A DNA stretch of 64,000 nucleotides from Streptomyces wuyuanensis (GTDB taxonomy: Bacteria; Actinomycetota; Actinomycetes; Streptomycetales; Streptomycetaceae): positions 186,001 to 250,000 of the forward strand of contig NZ_FNHI01000008.1 of NCBI RefSeq assembly GCF_900103455.1, read 5' to 3'. Shown here in pieces: positions 42,767 through 51,282 of the stretch (positions within the stretch are counted from its first letter, which is position 1; each line of letters opens with the position of its first letter). Under the pieces are notes generated by a model. It searched no databases and was not told the DNA's origin. It saw only the letters and a list, made by a program, of their open reading frames with translations. A program made the translations under genes and the position numbers.

Positions 42767-44094
42767 GCGCCGACGCCCGGAACCCCACGGACGGCCGGGA
42801 GGCGGCCGGCCGCCGGGCCGCCGGCGAGGCCGCACTTCGCGACGGGGCGGACCGCGCGGCGGCGGAGCCGGACGAAGCGCTGCCGAGCGACCTGAGGATG
42901 GCCCGTGCCCTGTGGCCGGTCCTGCTCGCCTCCGCGGTGGGGCTGCTGCCGTTCACCATCTTCAGCACCTACCTGGTGCCGATCGCCGACGAGGCCGGAA
43001 GCGGTGTCGCCGCGACGGGCGGTCTGCGCGGACTGGGCGGTCTGGCCGCCCTGCTGGTGGGCACGGCCCTCGCTCCCTTCATCGACCGGGTGCGCAAGGA
43101 ATGGGCCGCCGCGGGCGGGCTCGCCGCTCTCGGCCTCTCGGCGGCACTGGGTGCGAGCGGGGACTTCGTCCTGCTGGCGGTGTTCTGCCTGCTGGTCGGC
43201 GCGAGTACGTCCGTCCTGAACCCGGCCCTCACCGCCGCGGCGGCCGACCGCTACGGCACGGGGAAGGCGGCCGGCCGGGCCGCGACCCTGGTCACGGCCA
43301 CGCAGTCGATGACGGCGATGCTCGCGGCGCCGGTCGTGGCCCTGCCCGCGGTCCTCTGGGGATGGCAGGGAGACCTCGTCGCCGTGACCGCGGCCTCGCT
43401 GCTCCTCGCCCTGGTCTTCCTGGCACGGGGCCGCAGGGCGGCGGCCGAGGGCCCCGGAAGGGAGCAACGCCTCGGCTACATCGCGTCGTTCAGGGCTCTG
43501 GGGGCGGTCCGCGGGGCGGTGCCACTGCTCCTGGTCTCCTTCCTCCGCACCGCGGTCTTCATGGGCTACCTCGCGTACCTCGCCGCCTACTACGACGACC
43601 GATTCCGACTCGACCCCGGACTCTTCGCCTTCGTCTGGACGCTGAGCGGCGCGTCGTACTTCGTGAGCAACCTGCTCACCGGCCGGGTCACGAACTCCGC
43701 CGGCACCCGGATCGGCACCGAGCGCCTGCTGGTCGTCGGCCTGGTCGTGGCGCTGGTCTCGGTCGTGGGCTTCTACTTCACCCACCGGCTGCCGTTCGCC
43801 CTCGCGCTGACGGCGCTCCACGCGGCCGGTCACGCGATCGTGGCCGCGTGCGCGGTCAGCCTCCTCGTGCGGCGCTGCGGCCCGCTGCGCGGCTCGGCCC
43901 TGGGCGTCAACGCCGCCGGACAGAGCCTCGGGGTCTTCGTCGGTGCGGCCCTGGGCGGTGCCGGTCTCGGCCTGGCCGGCTACCCGGGGATCGCCGCCGT
44001 CTTCGGCGCTCTCGTCCTCGTGGCGCTCGCCGCCGCCCTCCTGGTGGCGCGTCACGGCGCCGGAGCACAGGAGCAGGAGGCGAAAGCGGTGTAG
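42763..44094 (+). CDS. MFS exporter of the zinc-regulated locus
   Basis: A 443-residue protein with about 12 membrane segments after a hydrophilic N-terminus of about 45 residues. TMS 1 begins VLLASAVGLLPFTIFSTYLV, and the fold pattern GLGGLAALLVGTALAPFIDR is typical of MFS drug/metabolite exporters. It starts with a GTG that overlaps the DUF364 stop by 4 bp. By position it should export the small molecule made by the preceding enzymes. A strong hairpin lies just after the stop, separating it from the ABC importer genes. Confidence 0.85.
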   Translation: MSADARNPTDGREAAGRRAAGEAALRDGADRAAAEPDEALPSDLRMARALWPVLLASAVGLLPFTIFSTYLVPIADEAGSGVAATGGLRGLGGLAALLVGTALAPFIDRVRKEWAAAGGLAALGLSAALGASGDFVLLAVFCLLVGASTSVLNPALTAAAADRYGTGKAAGRAATLVTATQSMTAMLAAPVVALPAVLWGWQGDLVAVTAASLLLALVFLARGRRAAAEGPGREQRLGYIASFRALGAVRGAVPLLLVSFLRTAVFMGYLAYLAAYYDDRFRLDPGLFAFVWTLSGASYFVSNLLTGRVTNSAGTRIGTERLLVVGLVVALVSVVGFYFTHRLPFALALTALHAAGHAIVAACAVSLLVRRCGPLRGSALGVNAAGQSLGVFVGAALGGAGLGLAGYPGIAAVFGALVLVALAAALLVARHGAGAQEQEAKAV

Positions 44095-44104
44095 CGGACC
44101 GGAG

Positions 44105-44145
44105 GCGTGCCGTCCGGCCGACTCCGCGGCGTCCGGACGGCACGC
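44105..44145 (+). terminator. Hairpin between exporter and importer genes
   Basis: A perfect 13-bp inverted repeat (44105-44117 and 44133-44145) with a 15-base loop, 10 bp after the MFS stop. It could end the biosynthesis/export transcript or attenuate reading into the ABC genes. I found no Zur-like box in the 60 bp between it and the permease start. Confidence 0.65.
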
Positions 44146-44205
44146 AGACCCAGAACCCCACTCGACGCACATGGTTCCCCATGACCGAAGCGAAAGGCCG
44201 GCTCC

Positions 44206-45336
44206 ATGCCCCCGCCCACGATGTCCACACCGACGGCCGGAACCGGGCCGGCCGCGCCCCCGACCGCCGGCCCCGCCGCGGGCGCGAAGGAGCGGATCAC
44301 CACCCGCAGGGGCCTGGTGACGACGTGCGCCGTGCTGCTCGCCGTTCTCGTCTCCTCCGTCGTCGTGGCCATCGGCCTGGGGTCCGCCGTGATCGCACCG
44401 GGAGAGACCGCCCGGTACCTGTGGGCCGCTCTGAGCGGCGGGATCATCGCGGTGGACGAGGTGACCACATATCAGATCATCTGGCAGATCCGCACGCCGA
44501 GGGTGCTGCTGGCGGCGCTGGTGGGCGCCGGGCTGAGCGCCGTCGGCGTCGCCATCCAGGCCATGGTGCGCAACGCCCTCGCCGACCCCTTCGTCCTCGG
44601 CGTCTCGTCCGGGGCGTCCGTCGGCGCCGTCGGCGTCACGGTCACCGGGGGCCTCGCGGCGCTCGGCATCCACGCGGTCTCCGCCGGCGCCTTCATCGGC
44701 GCCCTGGCCGCGTCGCTCCTGGTGTACGCGGCCTCCACCCGCCGGGGCTCGCTCTCGCCGCTGCGCCTCGTCCTCACGGGCGTCGCCATGTCCCTCGGGT
44801 TCCAGGCGGTGATGAGCGTGATCGTCTACTTCGCCCCGGACAGCGAGGCGACCGGCATGGTCCTGTACTGGACGATGGGCAGCTTCGGCGCCGCGAGCTG
44901 GGGCGCGCTTCCGGTCGTGTCCGCCGTCGTGCTGCTCGGGCTGGCCGTGCTGTACCGGTACGGCCGGGCGCTGGACGTCCTGGCCCTGGGCGACGAGACC
45001 GCCGCGAGCCTGGGGATCGGCCCGGACCGGCACCGCAAGGGCATGCTCGTGCTCGTCTCGCTGGTGACGGGCGTGATGGTCGCCGTCAGCGGTGCCATCG
45101 CCTTCGTCGGCCTCGTCGTGCCCCACGTGGTGCGCATGGCCGTCGGGGCCGCCCACGCCCGCGTACTGGCCGTGGCGCCCCTTGCCGGGGCGGTCTTCAT
45201 GGTGTGGGTCGACCTGGTGTCCCGGACGCTGGTGGCGCCGCGCGAGCTGCCGCTCGGAGCCATCACCGCACTCGTCGGCGTGCCGGTGTTCATCGCCCTG
45301 ATGCGCCGCAAGGGCTATCTGTTCGGAGGCCGTTGA
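44206..45336 (+). CDS. FecCD-type ABC transporter permease
   Basis: A 376-residue inner-membrane permease of the iron-siderophore/B12 class with about ten membrane helices. The signature RTPRVLLAALVGAGLSAVGV and the coupling region NALADPFVLGVSSGASVGAV are clear. The GAIAFVGLVVPHVVRMAVG stretch near the end is the ATPase-contact loop. The N-terminal 35 residues are low complexity; a shorter start (MSTPTAGTG, 44221) is possible. It is followed after one base by the ATPase and then the binding lipoprotein. The context points to uptake of a metallophore complex. Confidence 0.9.
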   Translation: MPPPTMSTPTAGTGPAAPPTAGPAAGAKERITTRRGLVTTCAVLLAVLVSSVVVAIGLGSAVIAPGETARYLWAALSGGIIAVDEVTTYQIIWQIRTPRVLLAALVGAGLSAVGVAIQAMVRNALADPFVLGVSSGASVGAVGVTVTGGLAALGIHAVSAGAFIGALAASLLVYAASTRRGSLSPLRLVLTGVAMSLGFQAVMSVIVYFAPDSEATGMVLYWTMGSFGAASWGALPVVSAVVLLGLAVLYRYGRALDVLALGDETAASLGIGPDRHRKGMLVLVSLVTGVMVAVSGAIAFVGLVVPHVVRMAVGAAHARVLAVAPLAGAVFMVWVDLVSRTLVAPRELPLGAITALVGVPVFIALMRRKGYLFGGR

Positions 45337-45337
45337 G

Positions 45338-46111
45338 ATGGATCTGACGCTGGACGGGCTCACCGTCGTGACCGACGGCAGGAGCCTGGTGCGCGACCTG
45401 TCCCTGGAGGTGGCGAGCGGCCGGGTGGTGGGCCTCGTCGGCCCGAACGGAAGCGGGAAGTCCACCGCCCTGCGCTGCGTGTACCGGGCGCTGAAGCCCA
45501 CGTCCGGCACGGTCCGGGTGGGCGAGGACGACCTCTCCGGCCTGACGATGCGGCGCAGCGCGCAGCTCGTCGCGGCCATGACCCAGGACGGCACCGTCGA
45601 CCTGGACTTCACGGTCGAGGAGGTCGTCGCGCTCGGACGCACACCGCACCTCCATGGCGTCCAGGGCCTCGGCCGGCGGGAACTGGCCCTGTGCGAGCGC
45701 GCGATGGAACGGCTGGACATCCGTCATCTCGCCCGCCGCGGTGTGCCGACCCTGTCGGGCGGAGAGCGCCAGCGCGTCCTGCTGGCCCGGGCGCTCGTCC
45801 AGGAGCCGGAGATCCTGGTGCTGGACGAGCCCACCAACCACCTCGACGTCCGCCACCAGGTCGAGTTGCTCTCGCTCCTGCGCGGCACCGGACTCACCGT
45901 CCTGGTCGTGCTCCACGACCTCAACCTCGCCGCGGCCGCCTGCGACCGCATCGGCGTGCTGTCCCGGGGGCGCCTGGTGGCCGCCGGTTCGCCCGCGGTC
46001 GTCCTGACCGCCGGACTGGTCGAAGAGGTCTTCGGCGTCAGGGCCGACGTCGTCCCCCATCCGCGCACGGGCCGTCCCCAACTGCTGTATTCGCTCGACC
46101 CCACTCCCTGA
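45338..46111 (+). CDS. FecE-type ABC transporter ATPase
   Basis: A 257-residue ABC ATPase. Walker A is GPNGSGKS, the Q-loop follows at AMTQDG, the signature is LSGGERQRVLLARAL, and Walker B is ILVLDEPTNHLD. The H-loop histidine is in VVLHDLNLAAAACDRIG. All are intact and in FecE/BtuD order. Its ATG lies one base after the permease stop, so the two are co-translated. It energises the permease and lipoprotein on either side of it. Confidence 0.94.
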   Translation: MDLTLDGLTVVTDGRSLVRDLSLEVASGRVVGLVGPNGSGKSTALRCVYRALKPTSGTVRVGEDDLSGLTMRRSAQLVAAMTQDGTVDLDFTVEEVVALGRTPHLHGVQGLGRRELALCERAMERLDIRHLARRGVPTLSGGERQRVLLARALVQEPEILVLDEPTNHLDVRHQVELLSLLRGTGLTVLVVLHDLNLAAAACDRIGVLSRGRLVAAGSPAVVLTAGLVEEVFGVRADVVPHPRTGRPQLLYSLDPTP

Positions 46112-46127
46112 AAGGCACCTCAACGAC

Positions 46128-47138
46128 ATGCGCACAACACGATCTCCCCGCCCGGTGCGGCGCCGTACCGCCCTGGCGTCCGCGGTGGCGGCCGCCCTGT
46201 TGCTCGGCGGCTGCGGAGCCGAGGTCGAATCGGACACCAGGACGTCCGGCAAGGTCACCGTGAAGCGCTGCGGCGAGCCGGTCGCCTACACGACCCCGAA
46301 GCGAGCCGTCGCGTACGAGGGCGGAAGCGCCGACAAGCTGTTCAGCCTCGGCCTCACCGAGCAGGTGCACGGCTATGTGATGCCGCCCGCGAACCCGCCC
46401 GTGAGCGAGTCCCCCTGGGCGTCCGAGTACGCCAAGGTGAAGATGCTGAGCGACGACCTCCTCAACAAGGAGGTCGTGGTGGAAGCCAAGGCCGACTTCG
46501 TCGTGGCGGGCTGGAACTCCGGCTTCAAGGACGAGCGGGGCATCACACCGGAGATCCTGGACAAGCTCGGCATCCAGAGCTTCATGCACACGGAGAGCTG
46601 CTTCAACTACCCCGGGTACCCGGAGAAGGTCACCCCGTTCGAAGCCCTGTACACCGACCTCCGCCGGCTCGGCACGATCTTCCGGGTCGAGGACCGGGCG
46701 GACAAGGTCGTCGACGGCCTGAGGAAGCGCGTGGAGGCGGTCAGGTCGCAGGCGCCGAAGGGCGATCCGGCACCGGTCTTCCTCTACGACTCGGGCACCG
46801 ACCAGCCCTTCACCGCGGGTAGCCAGGTGCCGCCCAACGACATCATCGCGGCCGCGGGCGGCAGGAACGTCTTCGACGGTCTCGACCAGCGGTGGACCCA
46901 GGTGAACTGGGAGGCGGTGGCCGAGGCCGAGCCCGAAGTGATCATGATTCTCGACTACGGGGACCTGCCCGCCCAGAAGAAGATCGACTTTCTGAGGAAG
47001 TCCCCCCACACGAAGGAACTCCCGGCGGTGAAGAAGAACAACTTCTTCGTCCTCGACTACAACGAGGGCATCAGCGGGCCGCGGAACATCGACGGTCTGG
47101 AGAAGTTCGCGAAGTACCTGCGAAGCCTCGGCGACTGA
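46128..47138 (+). CDS. ABC transporter substrate-binding lipoprotein
   Basis: A 336-residue periplasmic-binding lipoprotein. A basic N-terminus and hydrophobic stretch lead to the lipobox LLLGGC with C29 as the lipidation site. The mature part is a helical-backbone (BtuF/FhuD-like) binding protein: DFVVAGWNSGFKDE in lobe 1, then IPPNDII-type hinge wording (QVPPNDIIAAAGGRNVF) and EVIMILDYGD in lobe 2. Similar proteins are annotated for siderophores, cobalamin or F420 precursors, so sequence alone does not give the ligand. The Zur box upstream of the locus suggests a zinc complex. Confidence 0.9.
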   Translation: MRTTRSPRPVRRRTALASAVAAALLLGGCGAEVESDTRTSGKVTVKRCGEPVAYTTPKRAVAYEGGSADKLFSLGLTEQVHGYVMPPANPPVSESPWASEYAKVKMLSDDLLNKEVVVEAKADFVVAGWNSGFKDERGITPEILDKLGIQSFMHTESCFNYPGYPEKVTPFEALYTDLRRLGTIFRVEDRADKVVDGLRKRVEAVRSQAPKGDPAPVFLYDSGTDQPFTAGSQVPPNDIIAAAGGRNVFDGLDQRWTQVNWEAVAEAEPEVIMILDYGDLPAQKKIDFLRKSPHTKELPAVKKNNFFVLDYNEGISGPRNIDGLEKFAKYLRSLGD

Positions 47139-47274
47139 CCGCGCGAACCCCGGCGGGTCCGGTCTCGCCCTGCCGAGGCGCCGGAGAGCGAACAGCGCGT
47201 ACCGCGCCGGGGAGACCGCCGCATCCGGCCGGGGGAGGTGTCCCGTCCCCGGTACGCGCCGTCCCTCGTCCGAA

Positions 47275-47310
47275 CGTCCTGCCGGCGAGCGGTTGCCCGC
47301 CGGCAGGACG
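47275..47310. terminator. Bidirectional hairpin between the two gene clusters
   Basis: A perfect 13-bp inverted repeat (47275-47287 and 47298-47310) with a 10-base loop lies between the convergent lipoprotein and antiporter genes. It marks the border of the zinc-regulated locus and the halogenase cluster. Confidence 0.8.
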
Positions 47311-47353
47311 CCTACGCGGGACGCCCTCAGCGGCCGCTGGGCATGCCCGCCGC

Positions 47354-48634
47354 TCAGCCTGACGGTGCGGCCGCCTCCGCTGGCGCCGTCACCGCCGGAG
47401 CCTGCCGCTTCCCCCGCTGGAAGTGGCTCACGGCCGGGGCGGTGACCGCCGTGGTGATCAGTGCCACCAGCACCAGCATGGTGAAGAGATCCGGCCCGAT
47501 GACACCGAGTTCGAGACCGATGGTCAGCACCACGAGCTCCGTCAGACCCCGGCAGTTCATCAGCGCCCCGATCGACATGGCCTCCCGCCACGGCTGCCCG
47601 CACACGCGGGCCGCGCCGGCCGCTCCGCCCCATTTTCCGAGCACCGCCACCGCGAGCAGCGCTCCGGTCCACAGCCACTGCGCCGGCTCCGCCGCCAGGG
47701 CGCCGATCTCCGTGCTCAGCCCGGTGTGCACGAAGAACAGCGGCAGCAGCAGCGGCACCACCACGGCACGCAGCCGGGCGGCGGACGCCTCGACGCGGCG
47801 GTGCCCCCTGGGCGTGGCCACACCGAAGAGGAACGCGCCGAACAGCGTGTGGACCCCGATCAGGTCCGTCGCCAGCGCGGACAGGCTCAGCCCGCTGAAC
47901 AGCAGGACCATGACCACCCCGTCGTTGGCCCGGTCCGCGCGCCCCCGCGCCGACCACCTGACGAGCAGGGGACGGACCACCAGCAGCATCGCCGCACCGA
48001 AGGCGACCGTCAGCCCGGCCGCCGACAGGGCGTCGAACGGCGACCCGGCAGCGGTGAGCGCGACCACCAGCGCCAACAGGCACCAGGCCGCAACGTCGTC
48101 CACCGCCGCGCACGCCATCGCCAGCGCGCCGAGCGGCGTCCCGTACAGCCCCCGGTCCACCAGGATCCGGGCCAGCACCGGGAAGGCCGTGACACTCATG
48201 GCCACCGCCATGAACAGGGTGAAGGGCACGAACCCCACCCCGTCCGGGGCCAGTCGGCCGTACAAGGGGAGGGCCAGCAGCGCGCCCAGGCCCAGGGGCA
48301 CGAGCATGCCCGCCTGGCTGACGGCCATCGCCGTCCGTGAACTGCCGCGCAGCGCGCCGAGGTCCAGCTCCAGCCCGACGAGGAACATGAAGCCCAGCAG
48401 GCCGATCTGCCCCAGCACCGAGGTGTACGGCAGGACCGATTGCGGGAACAGCCAGGCCTGCGCCTCCGGCCACAGCCACCCGAGCAGCGAGGGGCCGAGG
48501 ACGATGCCCATGGCGATCTCGCCGATCACGGGGGGCTGGCCGAACCTCCGCAGGAGCGCGGCCCCGGCCTGGCACGCGAGGATCGCCGCCGGTACGGCGA
48601 CGAGCACCGCCGGCATGATCTCAGCCGCGGACAC
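47354..48634 (-). CDS. CPA2-type Na+/H+ antiporter-like protein of the halogenase cluster
   Basis: A 426-residue protein with about 12 membrane helices of the KefB/NapA-like cation:proton antiporter fold: GQPPVIGEIAMGIVLGPSLL, then FLVGLELDLGALR, then a mid-protein ACAAVDDVAAWCL where the conserved aspartates sit. Its start overlaps the flavin reductase stop by 14 bp, so it belongs to the halogenase operon. Antiporter genes of this sort occur in other halogenated-indole clusters (rebU in rebeccamycin). A role in export, resistance or halide/proton balance is possible but unproven. Confidence 0.87.
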   Translation of the reverse strand: MSAAEIMPAVLVAVPAAILACQAGAALLRRFGQPPVIGEIAMGIVLGPSLLGWLWPEAQAWLFPQSVLPYTSVLGQIGLLGFMFLVGLELDLGALRGSSRTAMAVSQAGMLVPLGLGALLALPLYGRLAPDGVGFVPFTLFMAVAMSVTAFPVLARILVDRGLYGTPLGALAMACAAVDDVAAWCLLALVVALTAAGSPFDALSAAGLTVAFGAAMLLVVRPLLVRWSARGRADRANDGVVMVLLFSGLSLSALATDLIGVHTLFGAFLFGVATPRGHRRVEASAARLRAVVVPLLLPLFFVHTGLSTEIGALAAEPAQWLWTGALLAVAVLGKWGGAAGAARVCGQPWREAMSIGALMNCRGLTELVVLTIGLELGVIGPDLFTMLVLVALITTAVTAPAVSHFQRGKRQAPAVTAPAEAAAPSG

Positions 48635-49238
48635 GGGCGGCTCCTTCGGGGGACGCGGCCGGCGGCGGCGTCGCCGCGGCGGCGGACCACTCGGCGTAGC
48701 GGCGCAGCCCGTACAGCAGCGGCTGCGCCGCCGGGCGCACGGTGACCCGGTGCGCCTCGGCGAAGACCGCCGTGTGGTCCCCGAAGGCCGCGGTCTTCAC
48801 GACCGAGCAGTCGGCGACGGCGTGGGCGGAGGCGGTCAGGTGGGGGCCGCTCGCCCCCAGCGGCAGCCGCCACTCGGTGCGTTCGAAGCGGGCCGGATCC
48901 CCGGAGGCGAACAGGTCCGACGTGCCGCGGGCCCGTTCGTGCAGCAGGTTGAGCGCGAACTGGCCCTGTGCGAGCAGCGCTTGAAGGGTCGGGCTGGCCG
49001 TCCGGATGCACACCACCAGGGTGGGCGGGGTCAGGGCGACGCTCGCCAGCGAGCTGCACGTCAGTCCGCGGGGCAGGCCGCCGGCGTCGATCGTGGTGAC
49101 GACGGAGACCCCCGAGGGGAAGGCGGCCATGAACGGGCGGAGGTCCGCCTCGCGGAGGACGACGGGTTCCTCCGTCTCCGATGGCCCCTCGGCTGCGTCT
49201 CGATCCGGTATGTCCGGATGGGTGGAGAAGGTGGGCAT
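48621..49238 (-). CDS. Flavin reductase partner of the halogenase
   Basis: A 205-residue short-chain flavin reductase (HpaC/RebF type). The split-barrel flavin site reads FPSGVSVVTTID, then GLTCSSLASVALTPPTLVVC, and FGDHTAVFAEAHRV supplies the GDH motif. Such enzymes supply FADH2 to flavin-dependent halogenases by NAD(P)H-driven reduction. It lies in the same orientation 189 bp downstream of the halogenase and overlaps the antiporter start. The N-terminal 30 residues are acidic and unconserved. Confidence 0.92.
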   Translation of the reverse strand: MPTFSTHPDIPDRDAAEGPSETEEPVVLREADLRPFMAAFPSGVSVVTTIDAGGLPRGLTCSSLASVALTPPTLVVCIRTASPTLQALLAQGQFALNLLHERARGTSDLFASGDPARFERTEWRLPLGASGPHLTASAHAVADCSVVKTAAFGDHTAVFAEAHRVTVRPAAQPLLYGLRRYAEWSAAAATPPPAASPEGAARVRG

Positions 49239-49427
49239 GTCTGACTCCCTGTGGATGACGAAGCAGTACGGCCCGGCGTCCGGCGGACTGTGCCGGGGCG
49301 CCGGGCCGTGGGGGCGGCGGTGGAAGGGGCCCTGTACCGGACCCGGATCCGCACCGGAGCGCTTGCGGAGCCTGGGAGGTGTCGGGGGGCGGGGACCGGG
49401 GGAGTGGAGCCCCCGCCCCCGGTCGGC

Positions 49428-51026
49428 CTACGAGTGCAGCCGCTTCAGGTACTCGTAGGCGCTCGGCAGCGTCTCCAGCAGGTTCTGCTGCTGGCGCTTG
49501 ACCGTCTCGAACAGCGGCTCCGCGCCGGCCACCGACTCCGGCTTGTAGGCCAGCGCGGGCAGCGGCGCGTCCGGCTCCAGGCCCATGCCGGCGAAGATGC
49601 AGTAGTAGCTGCCGTTGGTCCAGAAGTTGCGGAACTCGGCCTCGAAGTTGCCGTAGTACGTCGACTCGTCGGTGATGGGGGAGTTGATGGGCAGACCGGC
49701 GCGGTACGCCGCGATCTTCTGCTGGATGTTGTCGGGGAGGGTCAGCTTCTTGTTCGCCTGCCAGAAGGGCGTGTCGTTGCGCGGGGCGTAGAAGAAGTGC
49801 GCCTGGATGAAGTCGCGGGTGTCGTCGAACATCACCTCGATCTCACGGTTGAAGGAGTCGATCAGACCCTCGTTGAAGGTCGTGTCGGGGAAGTGCTTGG
49901 CGAGCTGGTAGATGGCCGCGGTGATGAAGTAGATGCCGGTGGACTCCAGCGGCTCCAGGAAGCACGACGACAGCCCGATGCTGACGACGTTCTTCACCCA
50001 GGCCCGGCGGTTGCGCCCCACCCGGAAACGGATGTGGTTGAACGCCGTCTTCTCCGGGTCCAGCCCCCACATCGCGGCGAACTCGGCCGTCGCCTCGTCC
50101 TGTTCGGTGAACTTGGAGGAGTACACGTAGCCGGTGCCGAAGCGGCCCAGCATCGGGATCTTCCAGGCCCAGCCCGAGGACATCGCGATCGCCGAGGTGT
50201 ACGGCTCCACGCCGCCGGCCTCGTCGTCGTGCGGCACGGCGGTGGCGACCGCGCTGTCGCACAGCAGGTGGTCGCTCATGTCGACGAACGGCTCGGCCAT
50301 CGCCTTGTTGATCAGCAGCCCGCGGAAGCCGGAGCAGTCGACGAAGAGGTCGGCGTCCAGGTCCTTGCCGCCCCTCGTCCGCAGCGAGGTGACGAAGCCC
50401 CGCTCGTCCTGGACCACCTCGGTCATCTCGTCCTCGACGTGGCGGACGCTCTGCTTCTCGATGGCGAAGCGGCGCAGGAAGTCGGCCACGAGCTGGGCGT
50501 CGAAGTGCCATGCGTAGCGGGTGGCCGAGCGCCCGTCGAGCCAGCGGGGCGCCTTCATCGCGTCCATGATCGGGGGCTCGCGGAAGCACGCGTAGTCGAA
50601 CGGCTCCGTGGTGCGGCCCTCGTACTTGCGCTTGAACCAGTAGTGCGACAGCGGCGTTTGGTCGTAGTCGGGCAGCAGCCCGAACGGGTGGTAGAAGTGG
50701 TCGGGCCGGCCGTCGTCCAGCGTCCTGGCCGTCGCCTCGCCCCGGCCCTCCGTCCGCCAGTTCACGAAGCGCACGGCCATCTTGAAGCTCGCGTTGCACT
50801 CCCGCATCCACTCGTCCTCGGGGATGCCGAGGTAGTCGAAGAACGCGCGCTGAAGGTTGGGCACGGTCGCCTCGCCGACCCCGATCCGCGGAATCGTCGG
50901 CGCCTCCAGCACCGTGATGTCGACCGTTCCCTGGAGAGCCTTGCCCAGATACGCGGCGGTCATCCAGCCGGCCGTGCCGCCGCCCAGGATGACGACCTTC
51001 TTCAGTCGGGTGTCGGTGCTGGTCAT
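49428..51026 (-). CDS. FAD-dependent tryptophan halogenase, Thal-like
   Basis: A 532-residue flavin-dependent tryptophan halogenase. The FAD motif GGGTAGWM is at 15-22 and the catalytic lysine is K82 in NASFKMAV. The halogenase motif SSGWAWKIP and the substrate-side [12 protein letters not shown] are intact. Residues reported to set regiochemistry in Thal versus RebH (V52, V82, S360, G469, S470 in Thal) are here V55, V85, T363, G472 and S473, so four of five match the 6-halogenase Thal. I infer 6-chlorination of tryptophan; 7-chlorination is the alternative. The ATG at 51026 matches family length. The divergent promoter region holds a SARP-like box. Confidence 0.93.
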   Translation of the reverse strand: MTSTDTRLKKVVILGGGTAGWMTAAYLGKALQGTVDITVLEAPTIPRIGVGEATVPNLQRAFFDYLGIPEDEWMRECNASFKMAVRFVNWRTEGRGEATARTLDDGRPDHFYHPFGLLPDYDQTPLSHYWFKRKYEGRTTEPFDYACFREPPIMDAMKAPRWLDGRSATRYAWHFDAQLVADFLRRFAIEKQSVRHVEDEMTEVVQDERGFVTSLRTRGGKDLDADLFVDCSGFRGLLINKAMAEPFVDMSDHLLCDSAVATAVPHDDEAGGVEPYTSAIAMSSGWAWKIPMLGRFGTGYVYSSKFTEQDEATAEFAAMWGLDPEKTAFNHIRFRVGRNRRAWVKNVVSIGLSSCFLEPLESTGIYFITAAIYQLAKHFPDTTFNEGLIDSFNREIEVMFDDTRDFIQAHFFYAPRNDTPFWQANKKLTLPDNIQQKIAAYRAGLPINSPITDESTYYGNFEAEFRNFWTNGSYYCIFAGMGLEPDAPLPALAYKPESVAGAEPLFETVKRQQQNLLETLPSAYEYLKRLHS

Positions 51027-51170
51027 GGAGCAGCCCTCATTTCGGAGTCGGGAATCGCGGTCGGGCGCCCTGGAGCCGGCGGGGAGGCGGGCCGGACGCG
51101 GCACGACCGACCGGGCAGGACCTGAACTCCGGCGCCGGCCGGGACCGTCGGAGCCTCAGTGTGCGAGGCG

Positions 51171-51210
51171 GCTCTATGACGGAACTACAGAGGCGCTATC
51201 CGGCCGGTAT
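51171..51210 (+). promoter_or_regulatory. SARP-type heptamer direct repeats
   Basis: Four heptamers start exactly 11 bp apart: GCTCTAT (51171), GAACTAC (51182), GCGCTAT (51193) and CCGGTAT (51204). This periodicity is the hallmark of SARP-binding sites. TAGACC at 51221-51226 could be the -10, in the rightward direction towards the SARP gene. An overlapping inverted repeat (ATCCGGCC/GGCCGGAT, 51198-51219) is also present. Confidence 0.65.
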
Positions 51211-51282
51211 AGGCCGGATGTAGACCCCGGGAACAGAATCGCCGCAGGCAGAACGGCATGCGGCGGACCCCAGGAGGAAGCG

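Noticed and set aside
42721..45720. 999-codon minus-strand frame opposite the exporter and permease
   Set aside because: It is low-complexity and crosses several genuine genes, including a strong hairpin.
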